Positions 33,970 through 46,000 of a stretch of 64,000 nucleotides of DNA are shown piece after piece; position 1 is the first letter of the stretch, and the number at the start of each line of letters is the position of its first letter. The stretch comes from Lichtheimia corymbifera B2541 (lineage: Eukaryota > Mucoromycota > Mucoromycetes > Mucorales > Lichtheimiaceae): the NCBI GenBank assembly GCA_000697475.1, contig JNEU01001162.1:62001-126000 (forward strand). The letters run 5' to 3'. Both the position numbers and the translations under genes were made by a program. Below the pieces are notes generated by a model. It was not told the origin of the DNA. It saw only the letters and a list, made by a program, of their open reading frames with translations, and ran no database searches.

Positions 33970-34802
33970 ATGGCACCCCTGAAAGTTATTGGAGCTGGAT
34001 ATGGGCGAACAGGCACTCTCAGTATGAAAATCGCCCTTAGCATGCTTGGGTAGATGTTACATCGATCATATCGCATTCAGTGGCCTGCGAACACTAACAC
34101 TTGGGTCTAGGTATAATTGCTTGCACTTGCTCGATTTTGCAACCGCTGAACTCCATCCTGAGAAGTTCCTTGGTGCTTACATTCATCCTGAGAAGCCTGT
34201 GGATTGGGATGAGCTGTATGATGGTTTCGATGCTGCTGTGGATTGGTAAAGTTTTTTCATTATGTATTATTACAGTACTAATGCTACGTGTCCCTAGGCC
34301 AACAATTTCATTTGTGGAACGCTTGATTAAGGCATATCCAGATGCCAAAGTGATCCTTACTACCCGTGATGTCGACAGCTGGTATCAATCTTTCAAGAGC
34401 ACGGTCCACAAACTATCTGTCGAGTTGCGGGACCGATATAATGATCTCCCCGGACACACTCAGCGTTGGGTAAAAATGGCCCACGCTTGTCAGTTGGATG
34501 GCGCTGCTATGGATCCCGAACGTTTCAATGATGAAGAGGCTATCAAGGCAAAGTACAACGCTCACGTAGAGTGGGTCAAGAAGAATGTCCCAAGCGAGCG
34601 ACTTTTTATCATGGAGCTTGGTGAAGGGTGGGAGCGATTATGCAAATTTTTGGATGTACCCGTCCCGTCTGAGCCTTATCCAAGCGCCAATTCCGCCAAA
34701 GACTTTGAAAAAGACTATATGGCAGAAGATCGCCTACAACACTTTTTCGATGAAGCTCGAAAGATTGATGCGGCTGCAACTGCCAAGGGGTCTACCGTTT
34801 AA
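33970..34802 (+). CDS. Sulfotransferase-like P-loop protein, paralogue 2
   Basis: 239 residues; exons 33970-34049, 34111-34245 and 34298-34802. The phosphosulfate loop GAGYGRTGTLSM is closer to the usual family form than in paralogue 1, which has Asp at the fifth position after GRT. The second exon, normally CFHMREV-like, reads CLHLLDFATAEL here and looks divergent. YPDAKVILTTRDVDSWY and the C-terminal ELGEGWERLCKFLDVP block are intact, and the protein keeps the full C-terminal helix (RLQHFFDEARKIDAAA) that paralogue 1 lacks. Substrate unknown. Confidence 0.8.
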
Positions 34803-35340
34803 TTTCCCCTGTATATAGTATGCAAATATCCAATACCAATTCATTGCTTGTTTTGTTTATATTATACCTTGCCCAATTGATCGTAAAGTATCATGCTGGA
34901 AACGACTTGATGATGATTGACCGGTTGTATCATATTTGTGTCCAACAAAACCAAATGCATGGTGCTCTTTGACTGAAGATAACTAAGGCGTTGGCATGGT
35001 TGTTTTTTATTGCCTCCCTAAAACAGGTCACCCAATGATGCTCATACATGGCATATTGTTAGCAATCATCCATAACGTCACATCTCTCAATGACGATATT
35101 CGCCGTCCTAAACATCCAACATATTATATCACTTTCAATGTAAATACAGCAGTTAAATGCATTCATGGTCGTTTTTGGCCTAAGACAATCGAAAATGCTG
35201 ATTTACATACATAAGATGTCGAATTGTGAACACCATCCAGCACATACGTAAGAGGAATATCCATACTTTACTGTCAAATATAGCACATGTGATGAAAAAG
35301 GGTACTGAGTGAGAAACAAAATCCTATATATATACATTGC
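34803..35340. repeat. Sulfotransferase-flanking module, copy 4, and downstream spacer
   Basis: Contains ATCATGCTGGAAACGACTTG at about 34890 and TTTTATTGCCTCCCTAAAA at 35005, the downstream partners of the modules at 25970-26090. The rest (35100-35340) holds no recognised feature. Confidence 0.55.
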
Positions 35341-36854
35341 TCATGGATGTAGGGAAGATCGGAAACGCTTGGATGATGACGAGTCTTCAATGCTGGTAGT
35401 GGGTCCTTGAAAGAAAGAAAAAAAGTCCATGAGTAAGCTTCACCCTATTCATTGCAACCTACTACGCTATTTACCTGTGGTCTCCAAGGGACGTTTAGAC
35501 CGATACCGCCGCTTTGGTTGATAGATCTCGATCCAAAATGGGTTTGGTTTCAATGAGCCATCAGCTGAAGGGATCATATCGACACGACGTAACTTGTAAT
35601 TAGGGATCTGTTCCACCACCTTTTGCATTGTGTTGATATGCTTCTCATCGGGTATTGTCTAGAAAGCCTTGTCAGGTATGTGATATTGGATTCATGAATA
35701 CAAGCACACTTACACTTTGCTTACGAAATGCACTCTTTAAAAAGGTGGAAGAGGGAAGAACCTTGACGGCACCATTAATATTGTGTGGTGGAATAGGTGA
35801 TGCATAAGGCTTGTTGACTTTGGGTGAGACAGCACGTGGAATAGGCTTTGGTGAGGTAGCACGAGCGATAGGCTTTGGTGAAGTGGCCCATGCGTTGACG
35901 TTGGTAGATGATAGCTGCTCCTTGAAGTTGGGGGAAGTCGCTTGTGTGTGAGGAATAGGCGAATTGACATCACTTGTGGGAGAAGGTAAGGATTCTATGG
36001 TTGGTTTTGCTGAGGATGGTGTAATAGATGGTACGTGTTGTAGATCATGAGACCATTGCCGAGTCGTCAGTCTGGGTTGAGTAAAAGATGAGTTATTAAG
36101 TCGATAAGTGGTAGGTGGAGGACGAGATTGGATATGGTGTGCTGATATCATTTCATGCATCTATGTAATATCACATTAATATATCAAGTTGTCGTCATTT
36201 ATCAATATCATCATACCTGTGCTTGAATACGTTCAATGGATCTTTCCAAACGATCCATTCGCTCATTCTCGTCATTGTGACTAGGGATCTGGGTAGTGTT
36301 GGTGATGGTAGGATTGGCGATTGTTGTACTAGTGTTGCTAAGGTGGTTCCTATGTCGAGATCCATTGGTATATCGGACATGATGATCGTTACTGGGTTCG
36401 ATATCCTCATTATTCAACAAGTAATCAAGTTGAGATTTCAGGTCCAAAAGTCGTTGCCGTTTTGTTGGATCCATTGGAGTAGCAGAACGGGTTTTGGGCA
36501 TGGATCGAGTATGCTCAGCTGGTGCTCTTGACGAGATCTCGGAAGAGGTTCTGCTTTGTATCAAAGATGATGCTGCTGATTCATATTTATCCAAAGTGCT
36601 CATTGTTGATGGTGCTCGTCTTGGTTCCATTGCCGGCGTTGGTTTCTTTGTCTACGAATATTCATTCATGAAAATCTTGTCATTTTCAGTATGATAATAC
36701 ATACCTTATCGAGCTGTATTTGACGAGTAGAGTTACTGGTCTCAGTGTCAGATTGCTTAAATCCGATAGCATCGATGAATCGATCAAATTCATGGCTGGC
36801 GTATTGTGCAGTGTTCTTTATAGCGCACGTCAAGTTTCCCCACAAGTTAGCTTC

Positions 36855-36888
<34 letters not shown>

Positions 36889-36977
36889 GAATCGACTGAT
36901 GCGTTCTCTTCTCCAATGCCTTTAACTGGTGATGGCGTGGCAGAAACGTGTATTCCAAACCCATCCGACATGTTCAT
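35341..36977 (-). CDS. Unrecognised polyQ, proline/serine-rich protein
   Basis: Five exons join in phase: 36977-36705, 36651-36217, 36160-35714, 35658-35475 and 35405-35341, giving 467 residues. No family recognised. Visible features: a short N-terminal helix-rich piece (NLWGNLTCAIKNTAQYASHE), a run of 11 Gln from CTG/TTG-type repeats near 36860-36893, a Leu-rich heptad-like helix (KRQRLLDLKSQLDYLLN), another at ENERMDRLERSIERIQ, and repeated SPKPI(A/P)RA motifs. The C-terminal block (MQKVVEQIPNYKLRRVDMIP, FWIEIYQPKRR) looks the best folded. Likely an intracellular scaffold or nuclear protein. It shares a 120-base divergent promoter with the XRCC4-like gene. Confidence 0.6.
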
Positions 36978-37097
36978 TACGCTGCCAGGAGTGTTGTATA
37001 CGTTTGCTTCAATGGGCGCGTCGTTTGAGATCAAAAAGTAGGAAAGAGCTGGGCGCGAAAACAAGGACACTTTTCCTTCTTCCTTTTATTGCTCTTT
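36978..37097. promoter_or_regulatory. 120-base divergent promoter
   Basis: The start codons of the polyQ gene (minus) and the XRCC4-like gene (plus) are only 120 bases apart, so the two genes must share promoter sequence. No TATA box noticed. Confidence 0.5.
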
Positions 37098-38465
37098 ATG
37101 GTACACTATTTCTACAAGAACGACTACAAGAACGTCCAAGTCTATATTGACTGCCATTGGCTCCATAATGTCGACCTTGCTCAAGAGACAAACGACACCA
37201 TTTGCGAGATTACAGTCACCGATCGCTCAAACTATTGGACTGGAACAGGCAAGTCGTGCTACAAAGCATAGTTACCACGCATAAACTAACCGATATCCAC
37301 CACCAGTGACCCGCCAAGACCTGAATAACTTTGTACGGCAAGGGATCACCATCGATGAGATCAACAAAGTGGTAACTGCAGGCCTTCAAGGAAAGAGCGA
37401 ATACAATGGACAACCACTCAGATGGAAAGTGACCATAGATACACACAAATGCAAGGTATCGTAATGCAAATCCATTCATCAACGGAAATCTGATATATTT
37501 ACTTGCGTGACATAGCTTGCTCTTCTTAGCTATATGGGCGGTAAACTACCGGTAAGGATATCAATGGAGAATGCTCATATGGATAATAACGTAGAATATT
37601 GTATAGTATGAATTGGGTCACGTGGAAATCCCCATTGTGCCAGAAAAAGACAAAGAAAAAGTATTGCATGCCTGGATGGAGAACTCGGTACAACAAAACG
37701 CGCAGCACATGGTATAACAATATCTTTTATTCATTGTATCTTATATCTAACATCCCCCATTTTTATTTATAGAAAACTCAGGAAGCACTGCTGGCTCGCA
37801 ACAATGACCTCGTCGCTCTTAAAGAATCCTTGAAGAATCAAATTGAGGCTCTGGAAAGGGATAAGCTGGATGCGGATTTCTCCATGTTTCATAAGGTTGG
37901 CTTATAGCGTACTGCTGCTGATATTTTCATTAAACTTACCAGGTTTTACCAGTTTAAGGATATTCTCAACAGCAAGAAGCGTCGTATCCGCTATTTGACA
38001 ATGGAAAATGATAGGCTAAATAGTAAGTACCTCGAATATTGTTATTATGGCACTACCAAATTTGTTAATACAACCATCTACAGAGGAACATGACGCTGCA
38101 CAAGCCAAAAGTGATACCCAAGAGAACAAAGAGGCAGGTGTGGAAACAAAGGAATCAACGCCGCCGAAAAAAGAAGCCGTTAGGTAAGGGATATATGATA
38201 GGAACAGTCTTAATATCCATCATTGACATTTGCATATAGAGGTAGAAAACGCAAGGTTGATACCCAATCACTGACTACGGAAGAAGATGGTAAGTGGTTT
38301 GGTGCAGCATACACTGTAGTATTTTTCTCTAACGAGGTTACTGCCCTGAAAGCCAATGTGCCATCACAGGCCTCTGTTAAAAGCTCAGACTCATCCAGTG
38401 AAACCGATGATGGCGAGATTGATTTACCCCGAACCAAACGTCGAGTGATTGTTAATCAAGTGTAA
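37098..38465 (+). CDS. XRCC4: XRCC4/Lif1-like non-homologous end-joining factor
   Basis: Partner of DNA ligase IV in end joining. Exons: 37098-37248, 37307-37455, 37516-37551, 37607-37711, 37773-37895, 37953-38022, 38084-38183 and 38240 onward to the stop at 38465. The N-terminal head domain (EITVTDRSNYWTGTV, INKVVTAGLQGKSEYNGQPL) aligns with the XRCC4 TLTD..AWTGT block. A long coiled coil follows (LARNNDLVALKESLKNQIEA), then FKDILNSKKRRIRYL, matching the FxxxLNEKKxKIR segment of XRCC4, and a charged tail with GRKRKV and TKRRVIV nuclear-signal-like motifs. The first intron uses a GC donor (AG/GCAAGT). A 63-base in-frame intron (38290-38352) may or may not be spliced, giving 298 or 319 residues. 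Confidence 0.78.
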
Positions 38466-38648
38466 GCCCATCAAGTAGCATCGATTATAGGTTATCATCA
38501 TTAACACTGCACATAGTGGCCCATCACTCAAGAGATGAACTCGATAATAGACAAAGCAAGCCCGAGACCATTCTATTGTACATATCCTGTTTATAGCATA
38601 TACTAGCTTCATTTACATTAAAGGGAATCATTTGCGTTTTGTTGGACA

Positions 38649-40140
38649 TTATGAGTTTATTTTTAAACGATCCTTCAGCTCATGAATCAAATTGTTACGC
38701 TCTACGAAGATGCCACCACCTTGTGATTTATCCTTTACACGCATATCCTTGAGTCGCACTTGATTGCTATCGAGCTCATCTTGACCTATAATGACGGCAA
38801 AAGGGATCTGATCCTTTTCGCAAAGTGACCATTGTTTGTCAAGCTTTGGCTTGTTCTTATACATGAATGACGCCTTGATACCATGATCCCAGAGCTCCTT
38901 TGCCAAGCGCATTTGTTCCTTGATCAACCCACCGCAGACGGCCATAACGAGAACTTCAGTATCTTTAGATTTGATAGGTTGGTGTTGGTATTTGGCTGCG
39001 AGAATAGAAAAGATGCGTTCGACACCGAGCGAAACACCCACGCAAGGAACTTGTAAGCTGGGTTTTCCTTTTTTGTTGCGACCCACAAGCATGCCCACCA
39101 ATTCATCATAGCGTCCACCCGCAGCAACAGAACCCACGCCACCCGCAGTGCTTTGAGGAGTAATTGCTTCGTAAATGACGCCAGTGTAGTAATCCAAGCC
39201 ACGAGCAAGACTAAGATCTAGACGCATCTTGTCTTGAATATCCAGCACCTCAAGGAACTCGAACAATAATTTCATGTCGGCCAAGCCTTGTGCAGCCATT
39301 GCATTTTGTGTTAACTTGGTATCTCGTGAGAGCATGTCCAGCAGCTCTTGACCCCCTTGCAACTTGACATAATCGCCTATCCGGTCAGCCACCGTGGGAT
39401 CCAAACCACGTTCCTCAACCATTTCTTGCTTGACTTGTTCCCACGGCAATTTGTCCAACTTGTCGACAGCAGCAGAAATGGATCGAATGCTTTCTTCTGG
39501 CACATGACATGCTTGAAAGATGCCATCCAAAATCTTACGATGATTGATCTTGATAGTGTAAGGTCCAATATCTAATGCCGTCAATGCTTCACACAAGATA
39601 CGTAGGATCTCAGCGTCTGGAATCATAGGATCGTAGGTGCCAGCAATATCGAAATCACATTGATAAAACTCTCGTAAGCGTCCTTTGGTCATGGCTGGTT
39701 GATCGCGTCGATACACCTTGGCAATATGATATCGCTTGATGTTTTGATATTCTTTCCCGTGCATGGCGATGAAACGTGCGAATGGAACAGTGAGATCGTA
39801 TCTTAATGAACATTGCTCTCCACCCTGGTCGGCAAGGTCGTAAATCAATTTGCTGTCTTCACCATATTTGCCGGCAAGGATCTCAGTCAATTCGAACACG
39901 GGCGTATCGATCGTCACAGCACCATGCTTTTTGAAGACTTGGGTGATAGTGGAAAACACTTGATCTCGAATAGCCATGTCTTTGTCAGTGTAATCCTTGG
40001 TGCCTTTGGGTGTTTTGAGTGTCAGTCCGCCTGACGTAGATGTCGTCAATTGTCGCCTTGGCTATATTCAATAAAGTGTCACTATACACTGCTATATTCG
40101 CAAGCCCTTATCCCATACTCTTCCACCATGAGCATACCAT
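38649..40140 (-). CDS. HTS1: Histidyl-tRNA synthetase
   Basis: Class II synthetase that charges tRNA-His; the yeast enzyme serves both cytosol and mitochondria. About 470 residues, nearly all in one exon (40061-38649). Class II motif 2 and histidine signatures are clear: [37 protein letters not shown] (His-A-like motif), [10 protein letters not shown], and the anticodon-binding C-terminus. The open frame has no upstream ATG within the exon and is preceded by a splice acceptor (AATATAG). The best start is an ATG at 40138-40140 that directly abuts a GTATGC donor, so the start codon alone would sit on exon 1 (intron 40137-40062), giving [13 protein letters not shown]. Alternative first exons could create a mitochondrial form. 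Confidence 0.93.
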
Positions 40141-42287
40141 AGTTGCCGTCACAGTCCGAACATAAAGGAATGGTGAACGCCGTGCATGGCTCTATCATTT
40201 ATATGTTGATATTCGAAATGCTGATAGCAGATCCACCGTAACTTACAATGGCAAGAGCATGTACAGATAGACCCGTGCTGCATGGCTTCAAACCTAAGGT
40301 AGACTGGGTGAATGGAAGCCGATTATGAGGAACAAGTGCGATCGTATACTAACGTCCAAACATGGTGTGTGCAGGGACAACAACCGAGACAACCACTCTG
40401 TGTTTTTACTACCGCCAATATCCAATCATCGGCATTGATCATTTGACAGGGCGAGACACCATCCACCAGTCATCGAGAATACTCTTTGTTCATGACAACC
40501 ATCTCCATGGAGACGCTGGAGTACGACAACAGTGATGAGGGGTTTACGCTAAACGTATTATGTAAGCTACCACCTGAGTATCCTCCTCTTCATACAGCCG
40601 CTGCTCACTTTAACAAGTACCCAGGAATAACAAGAAATTGGATTATAGGCTGCACATACGATTATTCACATGGACCAGACATACGGCTATCATAGAAGCA
40701 TTGGTCAAGAACTTAGCCCATCCTTGTACACATATTGAGAAAACAGAAACATCCGTTTTACATTCACCCAAAGGAGTCTGATTGGATCACATGGTTTGGA
40801 CGCTTACTTGAATTACCCTATTTGTCGTTTGTTACACCACCTCTGTGATCATCCCTTCCTCTCCACCGTGTAAAAGATCATTAAAGAAACTTGAATTTTA
40901 TTTGCTACCGATGACAGGAGCATGTTTTGCCTATACGCACACACACAAACCAGTGGGTGATGTCTAATAAATGAGCTACTACTACTACATGATGCATCAT
41001 TAAACAACATGCACCTACTACGTGGCTCCAACATCACAAGATATACCAGGGAACAATGTACAACAGACAAAGACGATTTCTCCATGTGCTACTAATCCAA
41101 CAGGGAAATCGGTATCCCCGGGCATGCTCAGAACCCTTTCCACCGCGGGAAAATTTAATGAGAAGAGTACAGACTATTGGGTGATAGGTGGCTGGAAAAC
41201 AAGAGAAGGATGGGACAATGATACAAGAGATCAGGTATTACACCTGTTGACGGATCTATTTTTCTGGATGATAACATGTTGACCCGTTATCTTCGTTGAT
41301 AAGCATTGTTACATGGTCATTGTAACATTTTTTCTTTACAAAGATGACCACCACGTTGATGCCATTGTTCTCATGATATCAGCTCTCACTACAATCCTTC
41401 GGGAGGTTCGGTACAACAAGGTACAAGAAAGGCTTTTTTTTCTCACACTCAAGTGGGAGTTTGGTGACAGCACTTGTTTTTGTTCTTTTGCGGAAACCAA
41501 GGAACACGAAAAGCGATACGCTCTGATTTTGTGTCACAATGAGCGGAGGAGAAATGCATCGTGTTTTGTGGAGACGCTCACCGATACCAGATCAGAAAAT
41601 TCGTGTCGTTCTTTGATCTGCTCTCATGGCATGGGAAAAAAAAAAAAGAGATAGAAATGGTAGGACAGGGTACATTGGAGCATCATCATGGAGACACACG
41701 GACACATACACTGACAAATGGTGTGGCATTGTACAGCCTTAAGGATCCTGTGAGATTCAGGTAATCCAACAACCACCAACGGTGATTGTTGTGGCACAGG
41801 ATCACGCACGTCCCTTCTCAATATTAATACCACTACCGTCATAACAATGCTCATCTGATACCTTTGATTGAAGAACATGGCCATATTGTTTCAGAAATCG
41901 AATGATGATAATAAAGCCTAGAAACGGTTGTCCTCCCACCATCATAGAACATAATGCAGAAATAAAAGGCAGGTACTTGTCACACAGCAGAATCAAAACG
42001 AGAAAAAAGATACCAGTAAGGTGTGCGCAAATCGGATCGCTGTTACACAATTCCCTCGCTGTGTGTGAGATCACTTTACACAAAGAGCCGCAAAAGCCCT
42101 GTGGGTTGCTAACTGCAGCTTTATTCATTGCTCAGCCTATCATTTCCCATATATATCTCAGAATGCAGATAGCCACATCCGTACTTTGATATAAATACAA
42201 CTTTAATCGGGTGGATCAGGTATTCTTTTATCTCTTGCTCCACATTTTCCTTTTCTTCGTCTACCACACTCACCTTAATACGCGTAC
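40141..42287. other. Gene-free gap before the symporter
   Basis: About 2.1 kb. Several short open frames, none with a recognised domain or coherent splicing. A minus-strand frame at 42128-41802 encodes hydrophobic stretches but has no supporting context. Possibly promoter sequence or decayed coding DNA. Confidence 0.5.
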
Positions 42288-44373
42288 ATGGAAAAGATAA
42301 AGGAAACGGTCATCTCCAAGTTCCAATCGGCCAGGAACACTTCCAAGACAATCAATGTTGAGGTGCAAATTGAGGAAAAGGGGAGCTATCCACCATGGGC
42401 CAAAAAGGGCGGTAACGCAGTTATGTTTGTCTGGGACAAATGTTTATGGGGCCCCTTCCGTAAAGGATGGCGATTTTTGGAGCGATGGACCAACCTCACG
42501 TTTTGGATCTTTACTGGCATTGTTGTTGGCATTTTGGTAAGAGAAAAACATCCATCTTCGGCAGTTCGATACTTACTACCATGCTTCATGCGCATATTTA
42601 GGTTGGGTACTTTCAACCAGAGTTCTCTCAAGAGATCGAGCCTCTTGGAACCGCTTTTATTCGTATGATCAAGATTATCGTCGCCCCATTGATTTTCTCC
42701 ACCCTCGTGCTTGGTATTGCCGGTAAGTGGAAAATGGCATATTTGCCTATATATGTCCTTTCCTTACATAAACTCTCATCATTATATAGGCCATTCGGAT
42801 GATATTTCCACTGTTGGCAAGCTTGCCATCAAGACCATTGTTGTATGTATTTGTTTATCTGCAAAATGGAAGGTACATTGCTAATATCGTGCATAGTATT
42901 TTGAAGTAGTGACCACGTTTGCACTTGCCGTCGGGTTGATTATGGCCAATTTGGTAAAACCTGGTGTCGGCGTGGTGTTGCCAGGAGACACCGATAACTC
43001 GGATGCATCAGACCTTGCAGGAAAGAGCGGCGAGATCACCTGGTACGGTGAAATGTTTATGATTATCCCTGAGAACTTTTTCATTGCCGCTTCAGAAGAT
43101 CAAATTCTTGGTATCGTATTTTGTGCCGCCATGTTTGCATGTGCTGCTATCAAAGCAGACAAGAAATCGCGCGATGTTATGATCATGATTTGCGAGTCGC
43201 TTTCTCAGGTAGGCTCTGAGAAGACATAAGGGGTGATTTTGTATGCATAGGATTGACAAACTTTGTATAGGTGATCTTTAAAATGGTTGGTCTCATTATG
43301 AACTGTAAGTGGAATACAACAACAATGCTGCAAAACACTCACCACCTTGAATAGATGCTCCCATTGGTATTGGGGCTTCTCTGGCAGCCACCGTTGGTGC
43401 CAATGGTATTGGTGTCCTTGGCAACTTGGGAAAATTGATCGGTGCTTTGTATGCCTCACTCGTCATTTTCGTGGTCTTCATCTTGTTGCCAGTCATGTTG
43501 ATTTGTCGCATCCCTATATTCGGTTTTCTGCGTGCGGTAGGCCAACCATGGTTGATTGCTTTCAGTACCTCTTCCAGTGAATCTGCTCTTCCTAAGGCCA
43601 TGGAGAGAATGCGTGAGTTTGGATGTCCCAATTCACTCGTATCGTTTGTTATTCCCACGTACGTTTCTTAATATCGACATATGCATATGTCTATGTGGTA
43701 CAGCGTGAGCTAAACGCCATTTTCTTTGTATTCTTTTATACAACAGGGGTTATTCGTTCAACCTTGATGGTACCACGCTCCATCTTGCACTTGCTAGCAT
43801 TTTTTGTGCCCAAGCAGGTGGAATGAGCCTACCGATTGGCACACAACTTTCCATTCTTGGTACATTGATGTTGTCATCGAAAGGTGTGGCTGCTGTACCC
43901 CGAGCTTCACTCATTGTTTTGGCAGGCACCGTCGCTCAGGTATGATTGATTGCATATTCATTATGTGTGTGACCCCAATCTTAATTATGTCCTCATAGTA
44001 TGGTCTTCCGATTTCCGCTGTCACCGTTATCATGGGCGTTGACGCTATCATGGATATGGGTAGAACCTCAATCAATGTCACTGGAAACTGTTTAGCTTGC
44101 TGTGTCATGGCTCGCACCGAGGGATCATTCCGAGGCCAACAGTGGAAAATGGAAGAGGAGGAACGACGAAGAAGAGCGTTGCAGGAACAACAGCCTAATA
44201 CAGTCCTCCCCACCACCACTGAATATGAGCCAAAAGACATTCCTGGACACGATCAACAGCAGGTGGATGAACAAGTTGAGATCATGGTCCATAAAGGATC
44301 CAGTTCTACCAAGAGCTTTGATATTATCAGCCCATCTGGCAGCCAAAAGGACGATAACAAGGAAGGGCGATAA
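42288..44373 (+). CDS. SLC1/GltP-type glutamate or dicarboxylate:cation symporter
   Basis: Secondary transporter of 546 residues in eight exons (42288-42536, 42602-42722, 42790-42842, 42897-43208, 43271-43304, 43355-43658, 43747-43939, 43999-44373). Family hallmarks: the serine-rich hairpin STSSSESALP (327-336), NLDGT (363-367, usual NMDGT) and the substrate/cation block VDAIMDMGRTSINVTGNC (436-453). The Arg that reads acidic substrates is present (R444). The last acidic Na+ ligand of archaeal and animal members is Asn here (N452), as I recall for proton-coupled bacterial GltP. The extended N-terminus and charged C-terminal tail are cytosolic. Such carriers are rare in Ascomycota and Basidiomycota, which fits an early-diverging fungus. 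Convergent with the phosphatase gene. Confidence 0.88.
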
Positions 44374-44664
44374 ACATTATAACCACTATCTGCCATATAT
44401 ATATAATCATTGTACAATACTCTCGCCTTTTTCTTCCCTCTACGTTTCACGAAGTATATACAACCACTCCCCCCATAGCATCTGACAAAAGGATGTCTGT
44501 AACTAATAACGTCGATTATTCTATATAAAAACGTTTTGCTTGGAAACCAAATGAATGCGAATGTGGTGAGTGTGTAAGTGTGCATGTGTGTAAGAAAATG
44601 ACTATACAGATATGGATATATACAAATGAAAGGAATGCTTGGCTACTGTAGTTGTATGGATCGA

Positions 44665-46000
44665 TCAAGGTAATGGTGGTGGTGATTGGACCGGTGGGCT
44701 TTCTTCACGTTTTATCATGGCAACTATCACAGTAATATCATCCGCCTTGCCACCCTGTCACACGCATAAACAATATATACTTTAGTAACCTCCACGTGGT
44801 TTTGACATGTTCCGAATGGTATCCATCATTACCTGATAGTACATGCCCTCATGCATTGCTCTGCTCTGAAAAGGAGATGCCGGATTATTGATATCTTCGC
44901 TGACAATTTTGGCGCGTTGAGAAAGGGATTCTGATATCAATTGTGGGATGGATTGACCTTGTTCACAATCACGTATACAAGCTTGGACTTCTTCAAGAAT
45001 TTCGTCGTCGAATAAATTATCGTATAAGCCATCCGATGCCACAATCAATACGTCTCCTTCTTCGATCTTGACTGAGAACTGCTGTGCGTCTGAAGGATAA
45101 TCAAATGATGCTGTACCAAGCTGATAGGGAAAATTGAAAGAATGTTGCTGTTCTTCGGATCGAAAGAGGTAATCATCTTTACGAATGATGGATACACCAC
45201 AATCACCCAAGTTGGCTACACGAAGTTCATCTTGACAAAGCATAGCAATACAAGCTGTCGTTGATCCCACAATATTCTATATATATGCATAGATATATAT
45301 TTTAGTGTCTTGATTGTTCCGTTCACACGGGGTAAATTTCATCCTCCCCCCTCATTACCCCCTTTGTCTCCTTTCCATGGTACCTACCTCATTTTGAGCA
45401 TCGAGTGATGTCAGGTGATAAGCATTCTCGAGGACAAGCACAGGATCCATCTTTTCTTGTTGCTGTACATGAAGAGGACGTTTGTTGCTGTAAATACGAT
45501 CCAATTCCAATTGAGCGTAATGCATCAGCTTGCGTGCATAAAGAGCTGGATTGGCACCTAAATGGGGAAATTCGTGTTAGTCCCCCAAATCACCAACCAT
45601 CATCATCCCAACAATGATTGATATACTTGCCAGCATGTTTTCTCCAGCCTCCTACGCCATCAGCAACGCCCAATGCGTCTCGTCGTAAAAAGTAAGCATC
45701 ATCACCCACTTGAACACTGGTATAAAGAGCGTCTTCTTCAGGAGTGGATGTAGGTGCCTTGTCGCTCTTTGCAAACCCACTTGCGCCATGGTTCAGAGTG
45801 TAATAAGGCGGTGCAGGCGCCAATGCTGGATCGAAAAAGTTGATGACGTTGAGATGCGAACGATCTTGGTGCTGATGGGAAAGAATGCCAATAGTACGAC
45901 GCCAAGTATTGAAACTGGTGGTACCACTGCCAACGGCACGACGACGACAGCTTGCCAAGACGAGCGTTCTTTGTTGAAGACAAACATGGCGTAAAAGCAT
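44665..46000 (-). CDS. PTC7: Ptc7/PPTC7-type PP2C protein phosphatase (mitochondrial)
   Basis: Metal-dependent Ser/Thr phosphatase of 357 residues; the yeast relative Ptc7 controls coenzyme Q synthesis and mitochondrial function. Exons 46000-45631, 45557-45388, 45276-44833 and 44754-44665. PP2C motifs with metal-binding Asp residues: GVADGVGGW (111-119), VANLGDCGV, IVASDGLYDN and GGKADDITV near the C-terminus. SEEQQHSFNFPYQL places it in the Ptc7 branch. The N-terminus (MLLRHVCLQQRTLVLASCRR) is basic with no acidic residues, as expected of a mitochondrial presequence. The first intron starts with GC (CTG/GCAAGT); only this choice restores the frame and the HAGANPALYARKLM sequence. Start: first ATG in the exon. 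Confidence 0.9.

Noticed and set aside
41802..42128. Minus-strand hydrophobic frame
   Set aside because: Could be a membrane peptide, but it begins and ends without context and lies in the likely promoter of the symporter.
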